A stretch of 49,710 bases of DNA from Porphyromonadaceae bacterium UBA7141 (GTDB lineage: Bacteria; Bacteroidota; Bacteroidia; Bacteroidales; Muribaculaceae). Shown here in pieces: positions 35,273 to 42,812 of this stretch (position 1 is its first letter; each line of letters begins with the position of its first letter). Location: positions 1 through 49,710 of the forward strand of contig DKWX01000055.1 in the NCBI GenBank assembly GCA_002491945.1, given 5' to 3'. A model generated the notes under the pieces. The model made no database searches and was not told the DNA's origin. It worked only from the letters and a program-made list of their open reading frames with translations. A program made the position numbers and the translations under genes.

Positions 35273-37570
35273 TCAGAGTTTGAGGATGGCGGAGCCGCTG
35301 TCGGAGTTGTTGAGGGTGCGGCGGGCGGTGCGGAAGATTGTGCCGAAGTCGGCTGTGTAGTTGATGCTGAGGCACACCATGTTGGCGTTCTCGCGGATGT
35401 TGCGGTCGCGCCAGGAGGGGTTGACGGAGGAGTAGGTCCATGAGGGGTATTTTGTGCCGTGGCCATCAAACATGTACATCCACGACAGTGAGAATGTCCA
35501 GTGCCGGTCGGGGCGGTAGCTTACCTGAAGGGCATTGCCGTTCTCGTCGCGCCCTACGGTCTGGGCGTAGAGGTATTTGCCGGGGAATTTGTGGTAGTAG
35601 GAGAAGGTGAAGTTGCGGTAGTTGTACCATAGGTTGAGCAGCGCGCTCCAGGAGGCAAGGCTCATGTCCCATGTCTCTACGGCGGTGGCGTAATGGGAGT
35701 ACTGCACCGTGGCGTTGAAGCCGAATCCGGCCAGGTCGCTCATCTGCACCTGCAGGCGGCCGCGCCAGGTGTCGTTCCTTTTGGAGTTGACGGAGCGGGA
35801 GAGAAACATTCCGTCGCCCAGGTAGCTGACGTCGCTGAATACGCCGTTGATGACTTTGCTGAAGCTGACCAGGCCGCTGACGGTGAGCTTGCGGTAGCGC
35901 ACGGCGGGCTGCAGGGCGGCGTAGACGTTGTGTGATGTCTTTAGGTCGGGGTTGCCGTTGGATATGAGGTAGGGGGTGATCTGCTGCTCGTAGTCGGTGA
36001 TGGCGGAGAGGCCGGGGATGCCTGAACTGTAGTTGGCCGAGGCGGAGAGGGTGAAGGTCCGGGCCGGTGTCCATTGGAGCTGGAGTGAGGAGAGGTTGCG
36101 TATGTAATGGCGGCGGGCGTCGTCGTTGCGCAGCCAGTTGAACTGCGCTCCGGTGCGCAGTCCGACATAGAGGCGGCTGAACATCCGGGAGTACTGCACG
36201 TAGAGGTTGTTGTTGTTCTCGGTCAGTGTCGGGTTGTAGTCGGTGAGCATGTAGCGGTTGCTGCTGTGGGAGAGGGTGTTGGTGAGTCCGGCTGCGAGTT
36301 CTGACTGTTGCGAAACGTTGTAGGTGTAGCTCACGTCGGTGATCAGGGAGCGGCGGTCGCTGTGTATGTCGGTTGTGAAGTCTTCTGTGCGGCCGGAGAG
36401 GTAGTCGTAGGTGTTGGTGCGGTCGTATCGGTTGTTGCTCAGTGTGCCCACCATTTCGGCCTCGAGGGTGTGGCGGGAGTTGAAGTCCTGCCGGTAGTAG
36501 AGGTCGAGTGAGTTGCCGAGGTCTTTGGAGCGGTTTTCGTTGTTGAAGTCGTAGTCGTCGTCGAGGAAGTCGTCGGTGTGGCCGTATGAGCGGCGGTGGT
36601 CGGAGTAGTGGTTGAAGTTGAAGGCGGCCGAGAATACGGTCGTGGGCTTCGGGGCGTAGGTGTATTTAAGCGCTACGGGGAGGTTGAAGTAGTTGAAAGG
36701 TGAACGCGACTGCGTATTGAGGTCGAGGCGGTAGCCGTCGGTGCCGATGTAGGATTCTTCGGCATGGTCGAGCACATCCTGGTAATTGCGCCATGATGTG
36801 GTGGCGCTTATCTGGAATTTGGATGGGCCCTGGTGGTAGGAGGCATCGATGCTGCCATCGACGAAGGTGGTGGTGAAGGCCGTGCGCCCCCATACTGCCA
36901 CCTGGCCGCCGTCGTCGCGCTTTTTGAGGGTGACGCTGATGTAGCCGGTCTGCCCTTTTGCGGCGTAGCGGGCGGGGGGTATGATGGAGTATTCTATCTT
37001 TTCGATGTTTTGGGGCTGGAGGAGCAGGAGCTCGTTGAGGGTGGAGGGGACTCCGTTGATTATCACTGCGGGTGATGATCCCATCACGCTGATGCTGCGG
37101 TTGATGGGGTCGGCCGAGAGTCCGGCGAGGGGGAGTTTCTGGAAGAGGCTGAGCGTGGATTCCGATGCCTTTACGTCGGCGCTGCCGGGGAATATGATGG
37201 TGCGCCCTTTGGCATCGAATTCCATGCTTCCTTCTACGGTGACTTCGTCAAGGAGTGTGGTGCCGGAGGTGAGCCATACGATGCCGAGGTCAATCGTCTC
37301 CTGGGCGGAGTCGATGATTATGTCGGTGGGGTCGAAACCGTCTTTTATCACTGTGAGCACCATGCTGCCGTTTTCGGGAGTGGATAGGCGAAACTGTCCG
37401 CCGGACACTGATTCCATGGCGGCGAGCTGCCGGTCGCCGGCTGTAAGGGTGCATTGGGCACCGTCGACGGGGACGGTGTCGGCCTCGGCCACTACGCGGC
37501 CTCCGATGGTGCGTGCCGGGAGCGACTGTACCCCGACCAGAATGGCAATAAGAAGTAGAAATCGTTTCAT
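35273..37570 (-). CDS. TonB-receptor-like outer membrane beta-barrel protein
   Basis: A 765-residue outer membrane protein. It has a signal peptide (MKRFLLLIAILVGVQSLPA) and a carboxypeptidase-regulatory-like beta domain (about 22-100, GGRVVAEADTVPVDGA). A plug-like region follows with LDEVTVEG and the segment NGVPSTLNELLLLQPQNIEKIEY, given here as a family hallmark. The rest is a long barrel of alternating aromatic strands of the OMP_b-brl_3 type. The last residues are AILKL rather than an aromatic, which is unusual for a barrel end. These proteins resemble TonB-dependent receptors, but no SusD partner is present, so the substrate is unknown. A second possible Met lies one codon upstream. 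Confidence 0.88.
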   Translation of the reverse strand: MKRFLLLIAILVGVQSLPARTIGGRVVAEADTVPVDGAQCTLTAGDRQLAAMESVSGGQFRLSTPENGSMVLTVIKDGFDPTDIIIDSAQETIDLGIVWLTSGTTLLDEVTVEGSMEFDAKGRTIIFPGSADVKASESTLSLFQKLPLAGLSADPINRSISVMGSSPAVIINGVPSTLNELLLLQPQNIEKIEYSIIPPARYAAKGQTGYISVTLKKRDDGGQVAVWGRTAFTTTFVDGSIDASYHQGPSKFQISATTSWRNYQDVLDHAEESYIGTDGYRLDLNTQSRSPFNYFNLPVALKYTYAPKPTTVFSAAFNFNHYSDHRRSYGHTDDFLDDDYDFNNENRSKDLGNSLDLYYRQDFNSRHTLEAEMVGTLSNNRYDRTNTYDYLSGRTEDFTTDIHSDRRSLITDVSYTYNVSQQSELAAGLTNTLSHSSNRYMLTDYNPTLTENNNNLYVQYSRMFSRLYVGLRTGAQFNWLRNDDARRHYIRNLSSLQLQWTPARTFTLSASANYSSGIPGLSAITDYEQQITPYLISNGNPDLKTSHNVYAALQPAVRYRKLTVSGLVSFSKVINGVFSDVSYLGDGMFLSRSVNSKRNDTWRGRLQVQMSDLAGFGFNATVQYSHYATAVETWDMSLASWSALLNLWYNYRNFTFSYYHKFPGKYLYAQTVGRDENGNALQVSYRPDRHWTFSLSWMYMFDGHGTKYPSWTYSSVNPSWRDRNIRENANMVCLSINYTADFGTIFRTARRTLNNSDSGSAILKL

Positions 37571-37635
37571 CATATGTGTGGATGGTGTTGGTGGCAGTGT
37601 CTGGGCTGCCGTTGGGTAAAATGTATTCTCATCTG

Positions 37636-38273
37636 CTACCTGCCGCCGATGTCGGGGTTAACTTCGCGCAGGAGCTGACGGTATTCTTCTACGATGGATT
37701 GCATACGGCTTTTGTCGATTGTGCCTCCGGCTTCCATCTCTTTCTGAAGGTTGCCGAGCTCCACGTATTTCCGGTAGCGGGAGGGGGACATGGGGTTGAA
37801 TGAGATGCCGAAGTGGTTCATCTGCAGGTCGGCGTAAAGCATCCGCTGATAGTCGTCGGCTGAGGCATGTCCGTAGATCACGATCGTACGGCCATAGAAA
37901 TCGAGCTGCCATATGGCGAGTATGTCGGCACCTGAGCCGTCGGCTGATTCTTCGGCGTACATCAGGAAGACGCTGTAGTCGCTTTGCAGCCGGAATTCCG
38001 GTGCTGTCGGTATGGCCGAGAGGTCTGCCGACACTTTGTTCCAGACAGTTTGTATACCGGCACTCCCCTTTTCAAATCCGGAAGCGACTGCCTTCATCCC
38101 GGTGAGAGGCATTGAGGAATGCAGCTGCATCATTATTGAATCCGTGTTGGCCGGGGTAAGTGTATTCATCCCGGATTCAGCCTGTAACTTTGCGAATACG
38201 TCAGAAAGTGGCCGGCATGTGCGATACCGGTTACTGCGAGCAACATCGCCACTATCATAAATATCTTTTTCAT
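37636..38273 (-). pseudogene. Small exported protein, frameshifted after its signal peptide
   Basis: The signal peptide (MKKIFMIVAMLLAVTGIAHA, from 38273) and the rest of the protein are in different frames. The first frame stops at about 38166. The second continues to 37636 as a 177-residue frame from an internal ATG at 38169. Joining them across a single missing T in the minus-strand TTT at 38206-38208 gives AHAGHFSDVFAKLQAESG, then MNTLTPANTDS, a smooth secreted protein of about 212 residues. The body is helical and strand-mixed with no recognised motif; a distant likeness to DUF4252-type proteins is only a guess. It precedes the beta-barrel gene by 65 bases on the same strand. Confidence 0.6.
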
Positions 38274-38654
38274 ATCCATACGATTAAATATTAATAATAC
38301 AAACTTCCTACAACAATAGTTCGGTAATTTTCGGGAGTGAAAAGATTGTAATGACTTGGTATCCAATGTGTTGTAAGGGTTTAAAATCATCATTACAACT
38401 CATTGGCCTTCAAGCATATACGCTGTTTTTACCGAACTGTTGATCACACAGAAATTCAAATAAAACCTCTGTTTAGTCTATTAACAACTCATCAGCGCTT
38501 CTTGTTATCAAATAAACTAAAAAATTTCAACAAGACACCTACTATAGATTGCAAACACCTATAAAAACAACATTTTTCTTTTTACCACATCCAATAATTG
38601 ATATAAACCTTACGTATTGCCATATTTAAATATCCTTAATCCAAAAAAGAATGA

Positions 38655-38685
38655 CAAATATACAATACACACTAATACTGCCAAA
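38655..38685 (-). promoter_or_regulatory. Promoter of the beta-barrel operon
   Basis: On the minus strand TTTG (38685-38682), a 19-base spacer, then TATATTTG (38662-38655), a full consensus match. It points towards the frameshifted exported gene and the beta-barrel gene, with a leader of about 375 bases. Confidence 0.75.
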
Positions 38686-38741
38686 TCCAATTCGTTATGT
38701 TTTTTTGCATAATCCAATCATCGGCAAAATCCACGTCACAT

Positions 38742-38773
38742 CTTGCGTTTTTTCTGAATTTTAGCTATTTTTG
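38742..38773 (+). promoter_or_regulatory. Plus-strand promoter before the 38-codon frame
   Basis: CTTG (38742-38745), a 20-base spacer, then TATTTTTG (38766-38773): three of four -33 bases and a full -7 match. Transcription would start near 38780, about 20 bases before the ATG at 38801. Confidence 0.6.
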
Positions 38774-38800
38774 CCCTAAGAAATAAAAAACTTTCGGAAT

Positions 38801-38917
38801 ATGGCTGAAAAACTTCTTTATCCGTATCTGTCTCAGGTTTTCTTAGAACGCTGCCATATAATGATGCTTATAATCCGCCAAATCTATGGTTTTACACCTA
38901 CATTTGGCGGATTATAA
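38801..38917 (+). CDS. Possible 38-residue peptide overlapping the inverted repeat
   Basis: ATG at 38801, well placed behind the plus-strand promoter, opens a frame of 38 codons (MAEKLLYPYLSQVFLERC, then MMLIIRQIYGF) that stops exactly at the end of the right arm of the inverted repeat. I recognise no family. It could be a small protein, the 5' end of a gene cut by the island, or simply the leader of a non-coding transcript. The hydrophobic middle is not long enough to be called a membrane segment with confidence. Confidence 0.3.
   Translation: MAEKLLYPYLSQVFLERCHIMMLIIRQIYGFTPTFGGL
38868..38917. repeat. Perfect 16-bp inverted repeat
   Basis: TTATAATCCGCCAAAT (38868-38883) and ATTTGGCGGATTATAA (38902-38917) are exact reverse complements around an 18-base loop. 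A second, overlapping pair, ATGCTTATAA (38864-38873) and TTATAAGCAT (38925-38934), competes with it. No T-run follows. It lies 63 bases beyond the stop of the 170-residue minus-strand gene, at the left edge of the cassette. Confidence 0.85.
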
Positions 38918-38979
38918 CAATGTCTTATAAGCATTTTCTATTTCTTTCTGAGAATACCCCATGCTTGCCGATGCATCAG

Positions 38980-39492
38980 TTAAAAGGTATACGCTTCCGA
39001 ACCAGCATATTCAATAGGAAAGATAACCTTAAAGTTGTCTGGCCCAATAACAGATTTATTACGTATGCAAACTTGAACCGGAGGTCTCAAGTCAAGATAT
39101 GCCTTGCCATATAGAGTTGGGCAAACACGGTCTTGATATTCCTTATAATTGAAACAGTTCTTGAACTCAGCTTTTATTGCTACATAAGGAAAGGCTGCCC
39201 CCATAATATTTTCAGCGTGTTTAAGGACCTTTTCAACCGTTACGTTTGATTCTGGAAAGGTATTAGCAAAAGAATCTCTCCATTTTGAAAACATTACAAC
39301 TTGCTCTGGCTCCAACAGATTGAGTAACTTATCATCAGGTATATTGACCTCTGACTTTGCTATAATATAGTCCTTACCCTTATTTTTTGTATGAGACGAT
39401 TCCCCAATAATGCGCAGCATTAATAATCGTATCCCAATAGTAATATCCTCCTCCCAACCAACGTTCTCTGACATTTCCGGGAAAAGATCCAT
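38980..39492 (-). CDS. Unknown protein, third gene of the SecB-like cassette
   Basis: A 170-residue protein from ATG 39492 (MDLFPEMSENVGWEED); a TTG three codons upstream is also possible, and a TAG closes the frame further up. No signal peptide, no membrane segment and no motif I recognise. The N-terminal third has a helical, acidic character, and the C-terminus ends in a strand-rich stretch (LDLRPPVQVCIRN, then FKVIFPIEYAGSEAYTF). It starts 62 bases after the SecB-like gene and is AT-rich like it. It may be the functional partner or client of the chaperone (inference). Confidence 0.65.
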   Translation of the reverse strand: MDLFPEMSENVGWEEDITIGIRLLMLRIIGESSHTKNKGKDYIIAKSEVNIPDDKLLNLLEPEQVVMFSKWRDSFANTFPESNVTVEKVLKHAENIMGAAFPYVAIKAEFKNCFNYKEYQDRVCPTLYGKAYLDLRPPVQVCIRNKSVIGPDNFKVIFPIEYAGSEAYTF

Positions 39493-39554
39493 TTGCCTCA
39501 ACGTAATCTACGTTGTTTCGATCTTCTAATGTTTGATAAAGGACACTCAAAATA

Positions 39555-39971
39555 TCAACGTAAGACTGTATTTGTTTTTAGGGTTGACTGCAATCCAGTA
39601 AGATTGAGTGTAGGTATAAGAATTGGAGTGACCATATTCGCCTGAAGCGTAACGGAGCTGACGAACGCTCGAACATATGGAAATACGATAGCGAGACTGT
39701 TTGGATAGAAGTACTCAGGAATCGCATCTATTTCCAAGACCTCCTTGAACTCAAAAGTAGCGGTACAAACAATCCGTACAATCGGTTTATTGTCTTCTCC
39801 TTGGGTTGCAGTGAACACAAATCGAAGTATAAACGATTTAGCGTCCTTATCATAGACTCCAGATGGAGAAAATGACAAATCGAGGGGGGATGCGTCAGAG
39901 AAGTCTCCCATATTGATCTCTACATTAGTAAATGTATAAGATCTAAACGCAAAGGCAACAGGTGTTGGCAT
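39555..39971 (-). CDS. SecB-fold chaperone-like protein
   Basis: A 138-residue protein with the SecB layout: an N-terminal strand (FRSYTFTNVEIN), the central hairpin (DAKSFILRFVFTATQG, then IVRIVCTATFEFKE), the loop YFYPNSLAIVFPYVRAFVSS, matching NILFPYAR of SecB, and the terminal VTPILIPTLNL, matching FPQLNLAPVNF. SecB holds proteins unfolded, for export or, in toxin-antitoxin-chaperone systems, to control an antitoxin. A housekeeping SecB is usually absent from this group and the setting is an AT-rich island, so an accessory role is likelier (inference). Its start overlaps the upstream gene by 29 bases. Confidence 0.75.
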   Translation of the reverse strand: MPTPVAFAFRSYTFTNVEINMGDFSDASPLDLSFSPSGVYDKDAKSFILRFVFTATQGEDNKPIVRIVCTATFEFKEVLEIDAIPEYFYPNSLAIVFPYVRAFVSSVTLQANMVTPILIPTLNLTGLQSTLKTNTVLR

Positions 39972-40260
39972 GAGATTTATTGGATAAAGAAAAATCCAGA
40001 TCGTAATCTGGATTCATGTTGTAGTTTACAAATTGGGAATGATTTGAGTGCCCTGAACTCTGAATTGTTATAGCATAGACATACTGATAAGCATCAACTG
40101 TAGAGAGGCACTCTTTCTCCAGTTGGCGGAGGTCTGCCGCCTTTTGGTCTGGCGTTGCAGTAACCCGGTAATGCTCTAATGCTTCAAGTACGGGATCCAT
40201 TTCTTTCAGTGTTACGCTTTGCAAAGCTACTGATAATTTTTGGAATAGCCAAACTTTCAA
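39943..40260 (-). CDS. Unknown small protein, first gene of the SecB-like cassette
   Basis: A frame of 105 codons opening with TTG at 40260; the first ATG is at 40200 (MDPVLEALEHYR), giving 85 residues. The N-terminal part is helical (LEALEHYRVTATPDQKAADL, RQLEKECLSTVDAY), similar in style to linker helices found in polymorphic toxins. The C-terminus (YDLDFSLSNKSHANTCCLC) has no known motif. No promoter is clear upstream and a stop codon closes the frame about 15 bases before the TTG, so this could be the 3' remnant of a longer gene. It overlaps the SecB-like gene by 29 bases, so the two are translationally coupled. Confidence 0.5.
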   Translation of the reverse strand: MKVWLFQKLSVALQSVTLKEMDPVLEALEHYRVTATPDQKAADLRQLEKECLSTVDAYQYVYAITIQSSGHSNHSQFVNYNMNPDYDLDFSLSNKSHANTCCLCV

Positions 40261-40352
40261 GAAGATGTTTATCTATTCTATTATCGATAGAACCATTTCG
40301 AGGTCTATTATGTTCACCGTTCCCTCTTGGAATATATTATGGGGTACAATAA

Positions 40353-40781
40353 AACTTACTTAATGAAGACAGTGATTCATTCATACGCCACATGCGCCGA
40401 TATCTTCGGAAAGGTGAATGCCTGGATTTCATACAGCTTCTGCGGTCATATCTTGCTGACATACCCTTTGATTTGCGAAAGCGTGTGGCGAAGTATGAGA
40501 ATTATTATCATGCCATCTTCCATTCGATTTTCTATCTGATCGGTACAGATGTAAAGGCGGAATACCATACATCGCAGGGGGCAATCGACCTTGTGGTCAA
40601 AACGGCTGATTTCATCTACATAATAGAACTTAAGATCAATGGGAACGCATCAGAGGCAATCGCTCAGATCAAGGCCAACGGATATGCCACACCGTTTGCG
40701 AACGATTCGCGCACCACCATCTGCATCGGTCTTGGATTTTCCAAACAATCCCATACCATCGACTCTTATGAGATTCTCTGA
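40353..40781 (+). pseudogene. 3' remnant of an AAA-ATPase / PD-(D/E)XK nuclease gene
   Basis: About 142 codons without a proper start (first ATG at 40392). They match the C-terminal half of the common Bacteroidota proteins that join an AAA-ATPase-like domain to a PD-(D/E)XK nuclease (DUF1703 type). The conserved YENYYHAIFHSIFYLIG, AEYHTSQGAIDLVV, IIELKINGNASEAIAQIKANGYA and IGLGFS are all there, so the nuclease core (Asp, Glu-x-Lys, Gln) is intact. The N-terminal ATPase domain is missing. A TAA at 40350-40352 closes the frame just where the AT-rich island begins, which suggests that the island replaced or cut the gene. Likely non-functional. Confidence 0.75.
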
Positions 40782-40805
40782 CGCGACAGCTCCATATAAA
40801 ACCCG

Positions 40806-40852
40806 ATGACCTCCCCAGGTGCGCTGATCTTACGGGAAGCGGGGGAGGTCAT
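40806..40852 (-). terminator. 11-bp hairpin terminator of the 40968-41378 lipoprotein gene
   Basis: ATGACCTCCCC (40806-40816) and GGGGAGGTCAT (40842-40852) are exact complements around a 25-base loop. On the minus strand CGGGTTTTATAT follows, so it best fits a terminator for the lipoprotein gene ending at 40968. Confidence 0.6.
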
Positions 40853-40967
40853 GACTGTGGTGTATGAATGCAGCGCATCAGCGCTCCTTCATGTTGCGAA
40901 AATTCAAACCGGATTGCAATCCGCTTTCGTGGATTGCATACGGTGACCGGGGCGGCAGTCGATTGCT

Positions 40968-41378
40968 TTATTTTCTTGTGAGTACTACTGTACCAGCCTC
41001 TTCGTGGTCGTATATGAATAGCTTATTGCCGGCAACGCTGAAACGGAAGGTATCCGGTTCTTCGTCCAGAAGTCCCAACGTAAGTCTGTCGTTTGAAACC
41101 GACCATCTGCCGATTCCCTGATAGGCTGACGGCTCTGCAGTGCCGGTAAGCCACTGCTTTGCCAGGAAAGAGCCATCGGATTTGAACTCACACTGGAAAC
41201 TTAAGTTTACCTCTACGTCATCCATCACGTCATCAATCGTTCCGACCCATGTCCCGACGATTAATTTCCCATCTTCCGGTTCATCGTTATCATCTCCACA
41301 GCCGACAAAAGCCAACGAGAAGATGAGACACAGTGCTACAGCAACCAGTGACTGCAGGTGCAATTTCTTGTGTTTCAT
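40968..41378 (-). CDS. Small lipocalin-like lipoprotein
   Basis: A 136-residue lipoprotein. The signal peptide ends in lipobox AFVGC, followed by an acidic linker (GDDNDEPEDG) typical of surface lipoproteins in Bacteroidota. The mature part starts LIVGTWVGTIDD and continues with short beta-strands (CEFKSDGSFLAKQWL, GRWSVSNDRLTL), the pattern of small lipocalin-like domains. Function unknown. It stands alone; a promoter candidate lies about 430 bases upstream (41814-41845). Confidence 0.8.
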   Translation of the reverse strand: MKHKKLHLQSLVAVALCLIFSLAFVGCGDDNDEPEDGKLIVGTWVGTIDDVMDDVEVNLSFQCEFKSDGSFLAKQWLTGTAEPSAYQGIGRWSVSNDRLTLGLLDEEPDTFRFSVAGNKLFIYDHEEAGTVVLTRK

Positions 41379-41882
41379 TACAATAAAAAGGTTAGTGTTT
41401 CATAATCCCGATGAAACTGTGAATTACTGGATATAAAAATGCAGGATTATACTTTTCATACCGGCTTAACAGTCTGCCCGCGGCATCATGGTCAATGGAT
41501 ATGCGACAGCACACCTTTACTGATTGTCATCAGGCGCTACTCAATAGGCAACCCTAACAACACAGTATAGGTGATATTTGCCATTATTCCTTGAACCGTC
41601 AGTGATTTTGTGATAATTTGCTAAGTTAGGGTAGTTCAAGTAACATTTTTGTAAAGAATAGAATCGACTCTTCCGTTCTATTTCAGGTGCAAATGGAAGG
41701 GGCAGTTCCATCACTATCCGCATCGCCCAAAAGCCGGACTGCCGCAACACAGCTGAGATGCCAAGGTGCTTGATACACCTATCGCGTGGAACGCCTCTGC
41801 CCGATTCGCACTGCAAATTTACAAACCCAATCCAAATCCAGCAACATTAAGAAGCAATTTACCGCTGTCGGCTCCTCCGAAT
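41379..41882. other. Gene-free region between the lipoprotein and acyltransferase genes
   Basis: About 500 bases with no supportable gene. A frame of 91 codons on the minus strand (41541-41816) begins inside the promoter candidate and matches no family. Apart from that promoter I see no strong hairpin or repeat. Confidence 0.5.
41814..41845 (-). promoter_or_regulatory. Minus-strand promoter with a long leader
   Basis: GTTG (41845-41842), a 20-base spacer, then TAAATTTG (41821-41814) on the minus strand: a full -7 and three of four -33 bases. Transcription would begin near 41807. The first gene in that direction is the lipoprotein at 41378, so the leader would be about 430 bases. Confidence 0.6.
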
Positions 41883-42731
41883 TTAAACCATCTTATCCAC
41901 GTTGTCAGCGAGCCGGTAGACGAGGCGGCGGAGAGTGGCGGCGATGACGGAGGGGGTGTGACCTTTGGCACGAAGGGCGGCTACGTCAACCGGGGTGCCG
42001 AAGATGATGCGGTAGTGCCGGCCGCGTGCGTCGCATAGCTCGCCTGGAAGAAGGGCCTGCTCGATGTTGACCCTGAGGCCAAGTAGTTTGCGCCAGCGGG
42101 CCACGCGGTAGAAGCGCGGGCTGTTGAGGCCGTCGAAGTATACGGGGACTATCCTACGCCCCGATTCAAGAGCCTTTACGATGCAGCTTTTCTGCCATTC
42201 AAGGTCGCTGATACTGCCGTCGGGATGTCGGCGCGATACAAGTCCCGCCGGAAACATCACGATCTGGCGCCCCGAAGCGAAGGCTTCGGATATCTGCCGC
42301 GCGGCCTCGCGTCCTTGCGAACCGTATTTGTTGACGGGAAGGAATACGTCGGCCAAGGGGGTGACGTGCATAAGCATGTCGTTGACAAGCACACGCAGGT
42401 TCTCATCGCCGAAGCGCTCGCCGAGCACTCCGACAAGGGCTATCCCGTCAAGCCCGCCAAGGGGATGGTTGGATACGAATTCAAATGCCTCGCCGTCGGG
42501 CAGGCGGTCGAGTCCCTCGACCTCTACGGTGATGGAGAGTTCCTGAAGTATGCGGCGGGAGAAGGCGCTCCCTTCGGCGGGATAGGCACGTTCGAGAAGG
42601 CGGTTCAGCTCATCCTGGCGCACAAGCCGCTTCAGGCCATGCAGCAAAAAAGCCGGCACCCACTTCGCGCGGGTGCCAAGCCTTTTGTTGAGTATCGCTG
42701 CGAGATCTATCTTTATCAGCGGTTTTTCCAT
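41883..42731 (-). CDS. Glycerophospholipid-type acyltransferase
   Basis: A 282-residue acyltransferase of the PlsC superfamily. The catalytic HxxxxD motif is NHPLGGLDG, the substrate motif is FPAGLVSR, and a late PVYFDGLNSPRFY segment matches the related hemolysin/ornithine-lipid acyltransferases of Bacteroidota. It probably transfers an acyl chain to a lipid precursor at the inner membrane; the exact substrate is not clear. The ATG at 42731 (MEKPLIKIDL) is preferred to the one at 42812, because the extension is short and His/Pro-rich. It follows obgE by 81 bases. Confidence 0.85.
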   Translation of the reverse strand: MEKPLIKIDLAAILNKRLGTRAKWVPAFLLHGLKRLVRQDELNRLLERAYPAEGSAFSRRILQELSITVEVEGLDRLPDGEAFEFVSNHPLGGLDGIALVGVLGERFGDENLRVLVNDMLMHVTPLADVFLPVNKYGSQGREAARQISEAFASGRQIVMFPAGLVSRRHPDGSISDLEWQKSCIVKALESGRRIVPVYFDGLNSPRFYRVARWRKLLGLRVNIEQALLPGELCDARGRHYRIIFGTPVDVAALRAKGHTPSVIAATLRRLVYRLADNVDKMV

Positions 42732-42812
42732 ATACACATGTACAGTGGTGTGCGGACCACTCTGCCGGCGGCTGTCGGTCGGAGGCGTGGTGACCCCGGG
42801 ATGGTGATGCAA

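Larger units (their letters stand above)
38274..38979. other. AT-rich gene-poor region with divergent promoters and an inverted repeat
   Basis: About 700 bases of AT-rich sequence between the frameshifted exported gene and the SecB-cassette genes. It contains a minus-strand promoter (38655-38685), a plus-strand promoter (38742-38773), a 38-codon frame and a perfect inverted repeat (listed separately). The part from 38274 to 38650 would be a leader of about 375 bases for the minus-strand genes; I see nothing further in it. Confidence 0.5.

Noticed and set aside
34947..35441. N-terminal extension of pyrG by 165 codons
   Set aside because: Low-complexity, Pro- and Gln-rich, unlike CTP synthase, and it overlaps the promoter element and terminator region.
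35234..37619. Several long plus-strand frames opposite the beta-barrel gene
   Set aside because: They follow from strong codon bias on the coding strand; the minus-strand protein has clear domains.
38920..39114. A 64-codon plus-strand frame over the end of the 170-residue gene
   Set aside because: Antisense to a longer frame with better coding character; no start context.
41541..41816. A 91-codon minus-strand frame
   Set aside because: Its start lies inside the promoter candidate, upstream of the expected transcription start, and the peptide matches nothing.
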